This document shows positions 7,706 to 15,402 of a stretch of 16,668 bases of DNA, piece by piece. Each line of letters begins with the position of its first letter. Positions within the stretch are counted from its first letter, which is position 1. The stretch covers positions 1 to 16,668 of the forward strand of contig JAISZW010000127.1 of assembly GCA_031284445.1 (NCBI GenBank). Direction: 5' to 3'. The stretch is from Candidatus Methanovirga basalitermitum (GTDB taxonomy: Archaea; Methanobacteriota; Methanobacteria; Methanobacteriales; Methanobacteriaceae). The notes beneath the pieces are model-generated. The model ran no database searches and was not told where the DNA came from. It was given only the letters and a program-made list of their open reading frames with translations. The translations under genes were made by a program, and so were the position numbers.

Positions 7706-8098
7706 ATGAAAATCATCTCAAGACCTATATCAAAAGGAATAGGAAGAGGTAGAATCCTTGTTAGTAGTGAGCCTATTAGTTTTTTAGGTTGGGTGGATCC
7801 TAAAACTGGTAAAGTTATTGATATAAATCATGAACTTAGAGGACATTCTATTAAGGACAGAATTCTTTTTATTCCTGGTGGTAAAGGTTCAACAGTAGGG
7901 GCTTATGTCATATTTCAATTGAAAAAGAATAATACAGCTCCTAATGCCATTATTTGTATTGATGCTGAACCTATAATAGCCACAGGAGCCATAATGTCTA
8001 ATATCCCTATGGTAGATAGACCTGAACATCCTGATAAGTTGTTGAACGATATTGAAATTGAAGTCAATGGTTATTCGGGTGAAATCATTTTATTATAA
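7706..8098 (+). CDS. DUF126 / AcnX swivel-domain protein, probable phosphomevalonate dehydratase small subunit
   Basis: 130-residue swivel domain of the aconitase X family. The signature PGGKGSTVGAYVI (residues 53-65) contains the family's active-site Ser/Thr region, and the protein covers just the small domain, so it must pair with a separate large AcnX subunit that is not in this window. In archaea the pair dehydrates mevalonate 5-phosphate to trans-anhydromevalonate 5-phosphate in the modified mevalonate pathway that feeds isoprenoid lipids. That function is family knowledge. The frame opens at GTG 7697, but ATG 7706 has GGTGAG 8 bases upstream and the family start follows it (KIISRPISKGIGRGR), so I use it. 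It lies in an operon after truD. Confidence 0.88.
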   Translation: MKIISRPISKGIGRGRILVSSEPISFLGWVDPKTGKVIDINHELRGHSIKDRILFIPGGKGSTVGAYVIFQLKKNNTAPNAIICIDAEPIIATGAIMSNIPMVDRPEHPDKLLNDIEIEVNGYSGEIILL

Positions 8099-8099
8099 T

Positions 8100-8135
8100 A
8101 GGTGTTAGATTTTGAGCAAAAATCGAAGCAATTAA
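8100..8135 (+). pseudogene. Possible stump of a lost third operon gene
   Basis: AGGTG (8100-8104) stands 7 bases before a TTG that opens MSKNRSN and then stops at 8133. A good ribosome-binding site at operon spacing in front of a seven-codon frame suggests an eroded gene start, but chance is possible. Nothing recognisable follows up to 8340. Confidence 0.25.
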
Positions 8136-8340
8136 AATACCTAATTTCAAGTTTTGATATAATTAATAAACAAATGATTAAGTTTTGTTGAATATTTCAC
8201 ATTCTCATATGAATAACTTTTAATTTTTTTTTGAATCATATTAACGACTAATTGGTTAATATAACATATAAAAATTATTATATAAAAACTTATCATATGA
8301 AAACTTTTTTTATTCTACTATGAGTTAACAAAAATTCTTT

Positions 8341-8579
8341 ATAGTAAGAGGTATACTTCCAATGAAAAATAAAAAAGTATACTTAGGAGGATGAGAGGTA
8401 TATTTCAAGTGTAACATTTGGTTTTTATCTCTTTTCTTAATGGTTATTTACTTATTTAACTTTTATATTTTGATTTTTTACACTTGAAATTCATCTTTAA
8501 TAAAATCTTCACGATTGATATTTATCTGCAAAATTGGCTTTTATATAATTTTTTACATTTGAAATTCATCTCTTACTAT
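8341..8579. mobile_element. ~239-bp inverted-repeat element (MITE-like) with internal repeats
   Basis: Perfect 10-bp terminal inverted repeats ATAGTAAGAG (8341-8350) and CTCTTACTAT (8570-8579) enclose a non-coding core. Related copies of an inner motif lie inside: GAGGTATATTTCAAGTGTAA (8395-8414) forward, and TTACACTTGAAATTCATCTT (8479-8498) and TTACATTTGAAATTCATCTC (8553-8572) in reverse. The forward and first reverse copies share 13 bases, ATTTCAAGTGTAA. TA occurs on both edges, so a TA target duplication is possible, which would suit an IS630/Tc1-type transposase, but this is a guess. The rest of 8099-8739 shows no gene. Confidence 0.6.
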
Positions 8580-8739
8580 AGAGGATTCTGCTAACTTAAT
8601 TTTTTCTATTTTTTCATTACTTTTTTGTTAATCTTCAGAAGAACTATTAACATTCCCATTCAATATACACAAAAACATCAGTAGTTAAAAGGGTCACCAC
8701 CTCAATTTAGAAAACAATAAATATTAATTAAATTAAATC

Positions 8740-10392
8740 ATGTTCATGGAAAGTAGAGTAGTTCAATGTGATGTACTTATAGTTGGTTCTGGTGGTGCTG
8801 GATGTAGAGCGGCTATTGAAGTATCAAAGAGAGGGTTAAAACCATTAATAATATCTAAAGGTTTATCATTTAGATCTGGCTGTACAGGAATGGCAGAAGG
8901 TGGATATAATGCAGCTTTTGCTAAGGTTGATAAGAGTGATAGAAAACAAATTCATTATGAAGATACAATAATAGGAGGTAGCTATTTAAATGACTATAAG
9001 TTAGTTGAAATATTAGTTGATGATGCTCCTGATAGATTAATTGATTTAGAAAGTTATGGTGCTTTATTTGATCGTCAAACTTCTGGTGAAATTAATCAAC
9101 GATCATTCGGTGGACAAACTTTTAAAAGAACTTGTTTTCAAGGTGATAGAACTGGTCATGAAATGATGATGGCATTAAAGGAAGAAACGATTAAGGAGAA
9201 TATAAAAACAATAGGTGAGGTGATGTTAAGTTCTCTTATTTTAAGTGAGGATAATCAAAGGGTTATTGGAGGATTTGGTTTAAGTTTAAGGGATTCTAAG
9301 ACAATATTTTTTCAGACAAAATCGGTTATTTTATGTACTGGGGGGGCTGGACAACTTTTTTCGGTTACATCAAATACTTTACAGAAAAATGGTGATGGTT
9401 TTGCATTAGCATGGAATATAGGTGCAGATTTAATCGATATGGAGCAAATACAATTTCATCCAACGGGAATGGTTTATCCAGAATCAAAAAAGGGTATTTT
9501 GGTAACAGAAGCAGTAAGAGGAGAGGGTGGTGTACTTTTAGATAAGAATAAACAGAGATTCATGAAGTATTATGATGATAAAATGGAGCTTGCAACACGT
9601 GATGTTGTAGCAAGAGCTATATATAATGAAATAAAAGAAGGAAGAGGGACTGAAAATGAGGGAGTTTATTTAGATGTGTCAAATATTCCAAATGAGATTG
9701 TTGAAGAGAAATTAGAGACCATGCTTCAACAATTTTTAGATGTTGGTGTAGATATTAGGGTTGAAAGAATGGAAGTTGCTCCAACTGCTCATCATTTCAT
9801 GGGAGGAATTAAGATAGATGAAAATGGGGCATCTACTGTTAAGAACCTTTTTGCAGCAGGTGAGGTTACTGGAGGGGTGCATGGTGCAAATCGTTTAGGG
9901 GGAAATGCTCTTGCTGATACACAAGTTTTTGGAAGAATAGCTGGAATTTCAGCATCTAAAACATCAAAACATTTTTCTTTTGAAATAAATCAAGAACAGA
10001 TTGAAAAAGAAGAACTAAGAATAAAAAACTTAGTTAAAAAAGGAAAATATTCTCCACACAAAATTAAAAAAGAGTTGAAAGATATAATGTGGAGTAATGT
10101 GTCTATAATACGAAACGAAGAAAATTTAAAGACGGCTTTAGCTGATATAACTCTTTTGAAGTCTAAATTGAAAGATATGGACATTGGAATTGAAACACAT
10201 TACAATAAATCTCTTCAAGAAGGTTTAGAAATCATTAACATGATAGAAGTAGCTATTTTGGTCATTAAATCAGCTATTTTAAGAAGAGAAAGTAGAGGAT
10301 CTCATTTTAGGGAGGATTACCCTGAAATGAAGAAAGAATGGAAGAAAAGCATTGTTATGAATAAGAAAAGGATAAAGTTCATTGATAGATAG
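8740..10392 (+). CDS. tfrA: Fumarate reductase/succinate dehydrogenase-type flavoprotein, TfrA-like
   Basis: 550-residue FAD flavoprotein that most resembles the catalytic subunit of methanogen thiol:fumarate reductase, which reduces fumarate with coenzyme M and coenzyme B thiols. Dinucleotide-binding GSGGAGC is at 16-22. Active-site segments are QFHPTG (238-243), RGEGG (260-264), TRD with Arg287, HHFMGG (351-356) and the FAD-closing GGVHGANRLGGNAL (378-391). The His that carries covalent FAD in SdhA/FrdA (SHT) is absent; the site reads RSGCTGMAEGG, so FAD should be non-covalent. No iron-sulfur partner (TfrB) is adjacent. L-aspartate oxidase is a less likely alternative. A second ATG lies 6 bases downstream and no ribosome-binding site is seen before either. 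YbaN-like gene follows after 18 bp. Confidence 0.85.
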   Translation: MFMESRVVQCDVLIVGSGGAGCRAAIEVSKRGLKPLIISKGLSFRSGCTGMAEGGYNAAFAKVDKSDRKQIHYEDTIIGGSYLNDYKLVEILVDDAPDRLIDLESYGALFDRQTSGEINQRSFGGQTFKRTCFQGDRTGHEMMMALKEETIKENIKTIGEVMLSSLILSEDNQRVIGGFGLSLRDSKTIFFQTKSVILCTGGAGQLFSVTSNTLQKNGDGFALAWNIGADLIDMEQIQFHPTGMVYPESKKGILVTEAVRGEGGVLLDKNKQRFMKYYDDKMELATRDVVARAIYNEIKEGRGTENEGVYLDVSNIPNEIVEEKLETMLQQFLDVGVDIRVERMEVAPTAHHFMGGIKIDENGASTVKNLFAAGEVTGGVHGANRLGGNALADTQVFGRIAGISASKTSKHFSFEINQEQIEKEELRIKNLVKKGKYSPHKIKKELKDIMWSNVSIIRNEENLKTALADITLLKSKLKDMDIGIETHYNKSLQEGLEIINMIEVAILVIKSAILRRESRGSHFREDYPEMKKEWKKSIVMNKKRIKFIDR

Positions 10393-10410
10393 TGGAATAA
10401 GATTGGTAGC

Positions 10411-10788
10411 ATGAAAATCAGAAGATTAGTATATATTATTTTCGGAATTATTTTTCTATCCTTAGGGGCGATTGGTGTTTTTCTTCCTCTTATGCCAACA
10501 ACACCATTTGTTATTCTTGCAGCATTTTGTTTTGGAAAGAGTTTAAAAAGGGCAGAGAATTGGATTTTGAAGAGTAAGTACTTTGGAAGTTATATTGAAA
10601 ACTATAGAAATAAAGTTGGTGTACCTATTAGAGCTAAAGTTAGGAGCATAATTTTCTTATGGATAGTTTTAATTGTTTCAATGGTTTATACATGGAGTTT
10701 TTTTACTTTTATTATCCTTTTATTGGTGGGAGTGGCAGTCAGTCTTCATATTTATTTTTTAAAAACTAAAAATGAAGATGAATATTAG
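10411..10788 (+). CDS. DUF454 / YbaN family small membrane protein
   Basis: 125-residue inner-membrane protein. Residues ~5-42 form a hydrophobic hairpin that contains the family hallmark LPLMPTTPF (25-33), followed by the cytoplasmic segment FGKSLKRAENWILKSKYFGSYIENYR, and a second pair of membrane helices at ~79-115. The tail is charged. This order is diagnostic of DUF454 (YbaN); the biochemical role is not established. It starts 18 bp after the flavoprotein and is probably cotranscribed. Its stop region overlaps by 4 bp the end of the convergent RraA-like gene. Confidence 0.88.
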   Translation: MKIRRLVYIIFGIIFLSLGAIGVFLPLMPTTPFVILAAFCFGKSLKRAENWILKSKYFGSYIENYRNKVGVPIRAKVRSIIFLWIVLIVSMVYTWSFFTFIILLLVGVAVSLHIYFLKTKNEDEY

Positions 10789-11576
10789 TCATATATGATT
10801 TTTGAGAATGTTTCTCCTTTTTTAAGGCTGTTATGAATATTTTTTTCATTTATTCTAATATCCACGACTCTTTTCATGGCAATTGAAAATAATCCTTTAG
10901 GAATTAAAACAACCCCACTTTTATCCCCGAAGATGAAATCACCTTGATTAATATGTGTATGACCTAAGTTTATACTTTTATTAATGGTTCCATTACCAAA
11001 AGAGGATCCTGCATTAGGACAGGTACCCAAAGCGAAAACAGGGTAATTTAAATGGATTAAATGATCTACATCTCTAACATATCCCCAAACGAATGTTCCA
11101 GATATTTTTTTGTTTTTGGCAGCTGTAGATGTTAATTCTCCCCAAATAGCTGAAGAACTTCTTTTTATTGTCTTGTGGTTATATGAACAATTTTCATGAC
11201 AGGCTTTTATAAAAAGTACTTCTCCTTTTTTTGCTTTATCGATAGCTAAAACAGATGTTCCCCAATCATTAGCTGCTGTTTCAACCGTCACGATTTTACC
11301 ATAAGCTTTTAAACCATTGATATTTTTTAAACCCTTTAAAACTCCATTATTATTTGTTAAGGAAAGAATAGCATCTGATATTTCACATGAAGAAGTAGAA
11401 TTTAGAAGAAATTTAAGATCACAGTATCCTTTCCTATTTTCTCTTTTTTCGTATAAGTTTTCAATTGATAAATATTTAAGATGGTTTTCATCAGGAAGTT
11501 CTTCATGTTCATTAACTTTTTTTTTGTATGTTCTTTTTAAGAAATTTTTTGGTGTTAATTTTTCATTTTTCTTCAT
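10785..11576 (-). CDS. RraA-like family protein with N-terminal extension
   Basis: 263-residue protein of the RraA / HMG-aldolase-like fold (often annotated demethylmenaquinone methyltransferase, which is a misnomer). Conserved pieces: GKIVTVET (93-100), WGELTSTAA (145-153), YVRDVDHL (166-173) with the Arg168-Asp169 pair, YPVFALG (178-184), GDFIFGDKSGVVLIP (212-226). The first ~55 residues are a lysine-rich extension not part of the core. In metal-dependent aldolase relatives the motif is D-G-x-x-R-D; here it is W-G-Y-V-R-D, so the first Asp is missing. The substrate is unknown; aldolase, decarboxylase and regulatory roles all occur in the family. It is convergent with the DUF454 gene. A TATA-like TTAATATATTT (11627-11637) precedes it. 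Confidence 0.75.
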   Translation of the reverse strand: MKKNEKLTPKNFLKRTYKKKVNEHEELPDENHLKYLSIENLYEKRENRKGYCDLKFLLNSTSSCEISDAILSLTNNNGVLKGLKNINGLKAYGKIVTVETAANDWGTSVLAIDKAKKGEVLFIKACHENCSYNHKTIKRSSSAIWGELTSTAAKNKKISGTFVWGYVRDVDHLIHLNYPVFALGTCPNAGSSFGNGTINKSINLGHTHINQGDFIFGDKSGVVLIPKGLFSIAMKRVVDIRINEKNIHNSLKKGETFSKIIYD

Positions 11577-11728
11577 ATTATCAACTGAAGCTATAGTCTG
11601 GACTTTATTTTACAAATAAGCTATTTTTAATATATTTCTAATTTTGTTCATAATACTATATATTTTTATTCATGTTAAAAATTAAAAAAAAGTAATTTTT
11701 ATATACTATAAGAAATATATTTAACAAG

Positions 11729-11851
11729 ATGTCTGATTATCATGAAAAATTCAAGACATTAGAAAATGTATTTAAGAAATCCGAAAGATATGCTATAATA
11801 TTCCTGAAAAGTACAGCTCATAATTTGTTTAAGTTCAATAATCGTGATTAA
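11729..11851 (+). pseudogene. 40-codon ORF, possible transposase C-terminal scrap
   Basis: ATG-started frame beginning MSDYHEKFKTLENVFKKSER and ending STAHNLFKFNNRD. The closing T-A-H-N-L-x-K pattern resembles the last helix of some DDE transposases, which usually end with an AHNLKK-like segment. There is no ribosome-binding site and no partner sequence upstream, so a relic is more likely than a working small gene. Low certainty. Confidence 0.3.
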
Positions 11852-11924
11852 ACCACTAAAACTTTAAACAAATTTAAATCTATATTAGATGAAAAATTGC
11901 ATTCTATTTAGTTTAAAAAATTTA

Positions 11925-12051
11925 TTTTTAAAGTTAGAAAAGAAGTTTTCTCTATTTTAAAAAATTTTTTATTTTTTAAAGTTAGAAACAAAAAATCTTT
12001 GATTTTTCTAAATTCACTTTGTGAATAAATCTATGATTTTCTCTATTTTAA
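11925..12051. repeat. AT-rich direct repeats and short-loop hairpins
   Basis: TTTTTAAAGTTAGAAA occurs twice (11925-11940, 11973-11988) and TTTTCTCTATTTTAA twice (11946-11960, 12037-12051). Between them are small hairpins: AGAAAA-GAAG-TTTTCT, AAAAATC-TTT-GATTTTT and ATTCAC-TTT-GTGAAT (12012-12026). The stretch 11852-12600 otherwise shows no gene. These may be decayed copies of one duplicated unit. Confidence 0.55.
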
Positions 12052-12605
12052 GAATTATTTTTCAATTTAATTGTATTTAAAAAATCTGGAATTTGATGAT
12101 GTATCCTGTTAAATATATTGCTGTAATATGGAAATTCCGTTGATTTTTGCATTTTCAGACACCTTGATATTTAAATTATGTACAATCATAATTATAAATT
12201 AAAATAAGTTTTGTTATTCAATATTAGAGATTTTATTTATTATACTTAAAGATTTATTTTTCAAATTTTAATTGAGAAAATTTAATTTCATGGCAAAAGA
12301 GGTATCATCTGTTATTAATAATGATTTAATATGGATGCTGATAAATAATGTAGGGATTAAATATCTGTTATAAATAATGTGATTTAATATAAATTGTAAA
12401 TATTAATTATTATGATTAAAAGAATATGTCACATCTACTATTGTTAATCATGTTTTCACTTACGAATACCCCCCTTAAATTGTAGAATAGATATAATATA
12501 TCATGTCAGAAAATCTTAAACTTATTTTATTCAATGTTGTACTTTTCTAAATAACTGTAATTAAATTTAATATTAATTATTAAAATTATTCTTAATACTG
12601 TTCAG

Positions 12606-12800
12606 TATCACTAAATACACTCAAGCTAAGTTGGTGGACGATATCAAAGATGTCATTATGAGGACGTTTAGAAGTTTATAAGTCTTGTATTGGCATGAAT
12701 GGTTTTAGTCATTGGTATTACTGGCAGTCGTTTAAAGAGCAAGAAACACTAAGAATGTTATCATATAATGTGGACTATGTAATAGCTTGTATATATTATC
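12606..12800 (+). other. Unexplained, less AT-rich block upstream of dnaG
   Basis: This block is visibly richer in G and C than the DNA on its left. Two short open stretches can be read in different frames: one containing KYTQAKLVDDIKDVIMRTF that stops near 12680, and one from about 12660 containing IGMNGFSHWYYWQSFKEQE that runs to a stop at about 12806. Neither has a start signal, and I do not recognise either. It could be a frameshifted gene relic or the dnaG leader and promoter region; ATCATATAAT near 12760-12769 could be the TATA element for a ~30-base leader carrying the dnaG ribosome-binding site. Confidence 0.3.
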
Positions 12801-12822
12801 CTACCTGAAGGAGAGGTTAAAA

Positions 12823-13962
12823 ATGGGAAAAGGTGAGGAATTAACAACAACGAAATATCTTATACATGTACAAATAAATGCAACTGGTATCGTGGAGAAG
12901 CCTGATGTTGTGGGAGCAATTTTTGGGCAAACAGAAGGTCTTTTGAGCAATGATTTAGATTTAAGAGAATTACAAAGAACTGGGAGAATCGGGAGAATAA
13001 AAGTGGATATTCGTTCAAGTGAAGGACGATCAAAAGGAGATATTGTTATATCTTCAAGCTTAGATAGAATAGAGACAGCTATTTTAGCTGCATCTCTTGA
13101 AACCATAAATAGAGTTGGACCATGTGAAGCGACAATGTCAACTCAAAAAGTTGAAGATGTAAGAGCTGTTAAAAGAAAACAAGTTGTAAATCGTGCGAAA
13201 GAAATCTATGAAAGTATGATGAAAGTTGTGGCTCCTGAAAGCATTAAAATGATTGAAGAAATTAAGGAATCTATGAGGATTTATGAAATTTCTGAATACG
13301 GTGAAGAAAGACTACCAGCAGGACCAAATGTCATGACTTCAGATGCTATCCTCGTTGTAGAGGGAAGATCTGATGTTTTAAACCTTTTAAAGTATGGTAT
13401 TAAAAATGCTGTAGCTGTTGAGGGCGTAAACATTCCTAAAAGTATTGCAGAATTAACAAGGGAAAAAACAGTTACTGCCTTTGTTGATGGAGATCATGGA
13501 GGAGAATTAATCCTAAAAGAACTTTTACAGGTAGGTAAATTAGATTATATCACAAGAGCACCACATGGAAAAGAAGTGGAAGACCTTGAGAAAGATGAAG
13601 TCATGATAGCTTTAAGAGATAAAATGCCAGTTGAACAATTCTTTGATAATAAAAAACATAGATCAAAACCTAAAATCGAGGATAAAGTAATTGTTTTAAA
13701 AAGAGTTTTGAGAGGTTTAGAAGGAACTGGCAGCTGTGAAATATTTGACGATACTTTGAATAGTTTAAAAGAGGTTAAGGTTGAGGATCTCTATGAAGAG
13801 ATTAAAAATTCAAGTGGTGAGATATATTCAATTGCCTTTGATGGTATAATATCTCAAAGATTAGTGGATATTTCAGTAGATAAAAGAATTAAGAATTTGG
13901 TTGCTTTCGGTGTGCATGATGTTGTTAAAAAACCCGATTCTCTAAGAATAATAACTAATTGA
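12823..13962 (+). CDS. dnaG: Archaeal DnaG-like primase / exosome-associated protein
   Basis: 379-residue archaeal DnaG. The N-terminal ~165 residues are the archaeal-specific part (KYLIHVQINATGIVEKPDVVGAIFGQTEGLL pattern near 11-41). The Toprim domain follows: AILVVEGRSD with Glu180, then FVDGDHGGE with Asp222 and Asp224 binding metal. The C-terminal ~100 residues are charged. The family makes short RNA primers in vitro and is a stable subunit of the archaeal RNA exosome, binding A-rich RNA; which role dominates here cannot be seen. The frame opens at TTG 12787, but GGAGAGG at 12810-12816 gives correct spacing to ATG 12823, the family start (MGKGEELTTTKYLIH), so I use that. BioY follows after 24 bp. 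Confidence 0.94.
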   Translation: MGKGEELTTTKYLIHVQINATGIVEKPDVVGAIFGQTEGLLSNDLDLRELQRTGRIGRIKVDIRSSEGRSKGDIVISSSLDRIETAILAASLETINRVGPCEATMSTQKVEDVRAVKRKQVVNRAKEIYESMMKVVAPESIKMIEEIKESMRIYEISEYGEERLPAGPNVMTSDAILVVEGRSDVLNLLKYGIKNAVAVEGVNIPKSIAELTREKTVTAFVDGDHGGELILKELLQVGKLDYITRAPHGKEVEDLEKDEVMIALRDKMPVEQFFDNKKHRSKPKIEDKVIVLKRVLRGLEGTGSCEIFDDTLNSLKEVKVEDLYEEIKNSSGEIYSIAFDGIISQRLVDISVDKRIKNLVAFGVHDVVKKPDSLRIITN

Positions 13963-13986
13963 ATATTAACTAACTGGTTGATAAAA

Positions 13987-14595
13987 ATGACAAATATGAT
14001 GGATTTTTATTATGAAAAAAGAAAATTTGTCTTTAAAAGGATTTATGAATCTTCAAATATAGAAAAAGGGGTCATAGTCATTTTGATGGCTTGTTTTACA
14101 GGTATTATGGCACAAGTGGTGATACCATTATATTGGAGTCCTGTTCCTATAACTGGACAAACCTTTGCTGTATTGGTTTCTGGTTTAATACTTGGTAGAA
14201 AATTAGGTCCTTTAAGTCAACTTTTGTATATTATAATAGGTGTATTAGGAGTACCATGGTTCGCAGATATGAGTAGTGGGTTAAATATTTTTTTAGGTTC
14301 TACTGGTGGATATATGATAGGATTCGTATTTGCATCAATATTCATAGGATATATAAGTGAAAAATACTCCAAATCAAGAAATATTAAAAAAATGCTTATA
14401 GTGATGTTAATAGCTAATTACATCTGCATCACTTTGCCTGGTTTATTTGTTTTAGCTATTTGGTACTATTTAACTGTAGGTAATCTTCCAGATATTGGGA
14501 CCTTGCTTATAATTGGCTTCATACCATTTATAGCAGGAGATATGGTTAAGATAATTGGAGCATCATTTTTTTCAAAAATACTTTTACCTAAATGA
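13987..14595 (+). CDS. bioY: BioY, biotin-binding S component of an ECF transporter
   Basis: 202-residue membrane protein with six hydrophobic segments. SPVPITGQTFAVLVSG (51-66) is the biotin-binding BioY signature, followed by LGPLSQLLYIIIGVLGVPWFA (73-93), STGGYMIGF (105-113) and FIAGDMVKI (181-189). It brings biotin into the cell; the energising parts (an EcfT membrane subunit and ATPases) are not in this window, so it must share them or work alone. The frame opens at TTG 13978, but GGTTGAT at 13976-13982 lies just before ATG 13987 and fits as its ribosome-binding site. No riboswitch or operator is seen in the 24-bp gap after dnaG. Its presence implies that biotin is salvaged. Confidence 0.93.
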   Translation: MTNMMDFYYEKRKFVFKRIYESSNIEKGVIVILMACFTGIMAQVVIPLYWSPVPITGQTFAVLVSGLILGRKLGPLSQLLYIIIGVLGVPWFADMSSGLNIFLGSTGGYMIGFVFASIFIGYISEKYSKSRNIKKMLIVMLIANYICITLPGLFVLAIWYYLTVGNLPDIGTLLIIGFIPFIAGDMVKIIGASFFSKILLPK

Positions 14596-14628
14596 TCCTT
14601 AAATTTTTAATCAGATTTTATAAGTATC

Positions 14629-15078
14629 ATGTTTTGTTTAAATAAACCCATAAAATTAAGAGCACATCATTTACTCTGTTTGCAAGGTTACAGAGGACAG
14701 GGGTATGACGAAAATTTTAAAATAAATCTTGAAAACATAATATATCATTTAAAAATTAATCCTAATGTGATAGTGTTAAAATCAAGTGATGATATTTGTA
14801 GTCATTGCCCTAATTTAAAAGATGATAAATGTTGCTTAAACTTAGGAAAATATGATAACAATTTACGTAAAGAAAAAATAGAAAATAGTAATAAAGAAAT
14901 TATTGAAATGGACTCAGCTGTGATTAAAAAAATAGGTATGATTGAAAATAAACTATACAATATAGACGATTTATATGTAAATATAAATAATTCACTTGAA
15001 AGGATAGATGGTTTAAAAGATATTTGTGGAAGTTGTATATGGATTAAAGAATGTTCATGGTATCAATCAAAACTTTAA
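14629..15078 (+). CDS. DUF1284 family cysteine-rich protein
   Basis: 149-residue protein that begins with the family signature KLRAHHLLCLQGYRGQGY (9-26). Cysteines are grouped as C17; C57, C60, C68, C69; and C133, C136, C142 (CGSCIW...C), a pattern that suggests a bound metal or iron-sulfur cluster, by inference. The family occurs in anaerobic bacteria and methanogens and has no established function. No membrane segment or signal peptide. It starts 33 bp after bioY without a clear ribosome-binding site, so it may or may not share that transcript. Confidence 0.87.
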   Translation: MFCLNKPIKLRAHHLLCLQGYRGQGYDENFKINLENIIYHLKINPNVIVLKSSDDICSHCPNLKDDKCCLNLGKYDNNLRKEKIENSNKEIIEMDSAVIKKIGMIENKLYNIDDLYVNINNSLERIDGLKDICGSCIWIKECSWYQSKL

Positions 15079-15174
15079 GTTTCCATTTTCTAACTTTAAG
15101 TATTTAAGTTTTGATACAAGTTTCATTCAAAGCTTTAGTCAATTGTCATCGGATTAGTGAAATGAGTGGCTTAA

Positions 15175-15273
15175 TGGAGTAGAGATAAAACTTCTTTAAA
15201 AAAAGGATTGAAGAAGATGACAGCTCTTGGTAGTTTCATTGGAACAGGATTGTTTTTAACATCAGGCAGATGA
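15175..15273 (+). pseudogene. N-terminal relic of an amino-acid permease (APC family)
   Basis: A 32-codon open stretch reads SRDKTSLKKGLKKMTALGSF and then IGTGLFLTSG before a stop at 15271. Short charged segment, K-x-G-L-K-K, then A-L-G-x-x-I-G-T-G-L-F is the start of LysP/AroP-like amino-acid permeases (first membrane helix with the substrate-binding GTG). No start codon precedes it, and the other eleven or so helices are missing. It is a fossil. Confidence 0.6.
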
Positions 15274-15345
15274 TTTCACAAGCGAGATCTAAGATAAAAT
15301 CTTCTAAAAATCGTTGTTTATATTCATATTCAATGCTGTTAACTT

Positions 15346-15375
15346 AAGAAAATTATTTTTAAGAAAATTATTTTT
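15346..15375. repeat. 15-bp perfect tandem duplication
   Basis: AAGAAAATTATTTTT occurs twice in a row. It lies between the permease relic and the IS end; 15079-15498 otherwise contains no intact gene. Confidence 0.8.
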
Positions 15376-15402
15376 TTAGAATTTGATGAAATTAAAGATA
15401 GA

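Noticed and set aside
11925..12051. CRISPR array
   Set aside because: Repeats occur only twice, with unequal spacing and low-complexity content, and no cas gene is present.
13963..13986. Riboswitch or BirA-type operator before bioY
   Set aside because: The gap is only 24 bp after dnaG and holds just the ribosome-binding site; there is no inverted repeat.
15383..15399. Box C/D guide RNA starting with TTTGATGAAA
   Set aside because: A C-like box is present but no matching D box (CTGA) follows at the right distance, so chance is more likely.
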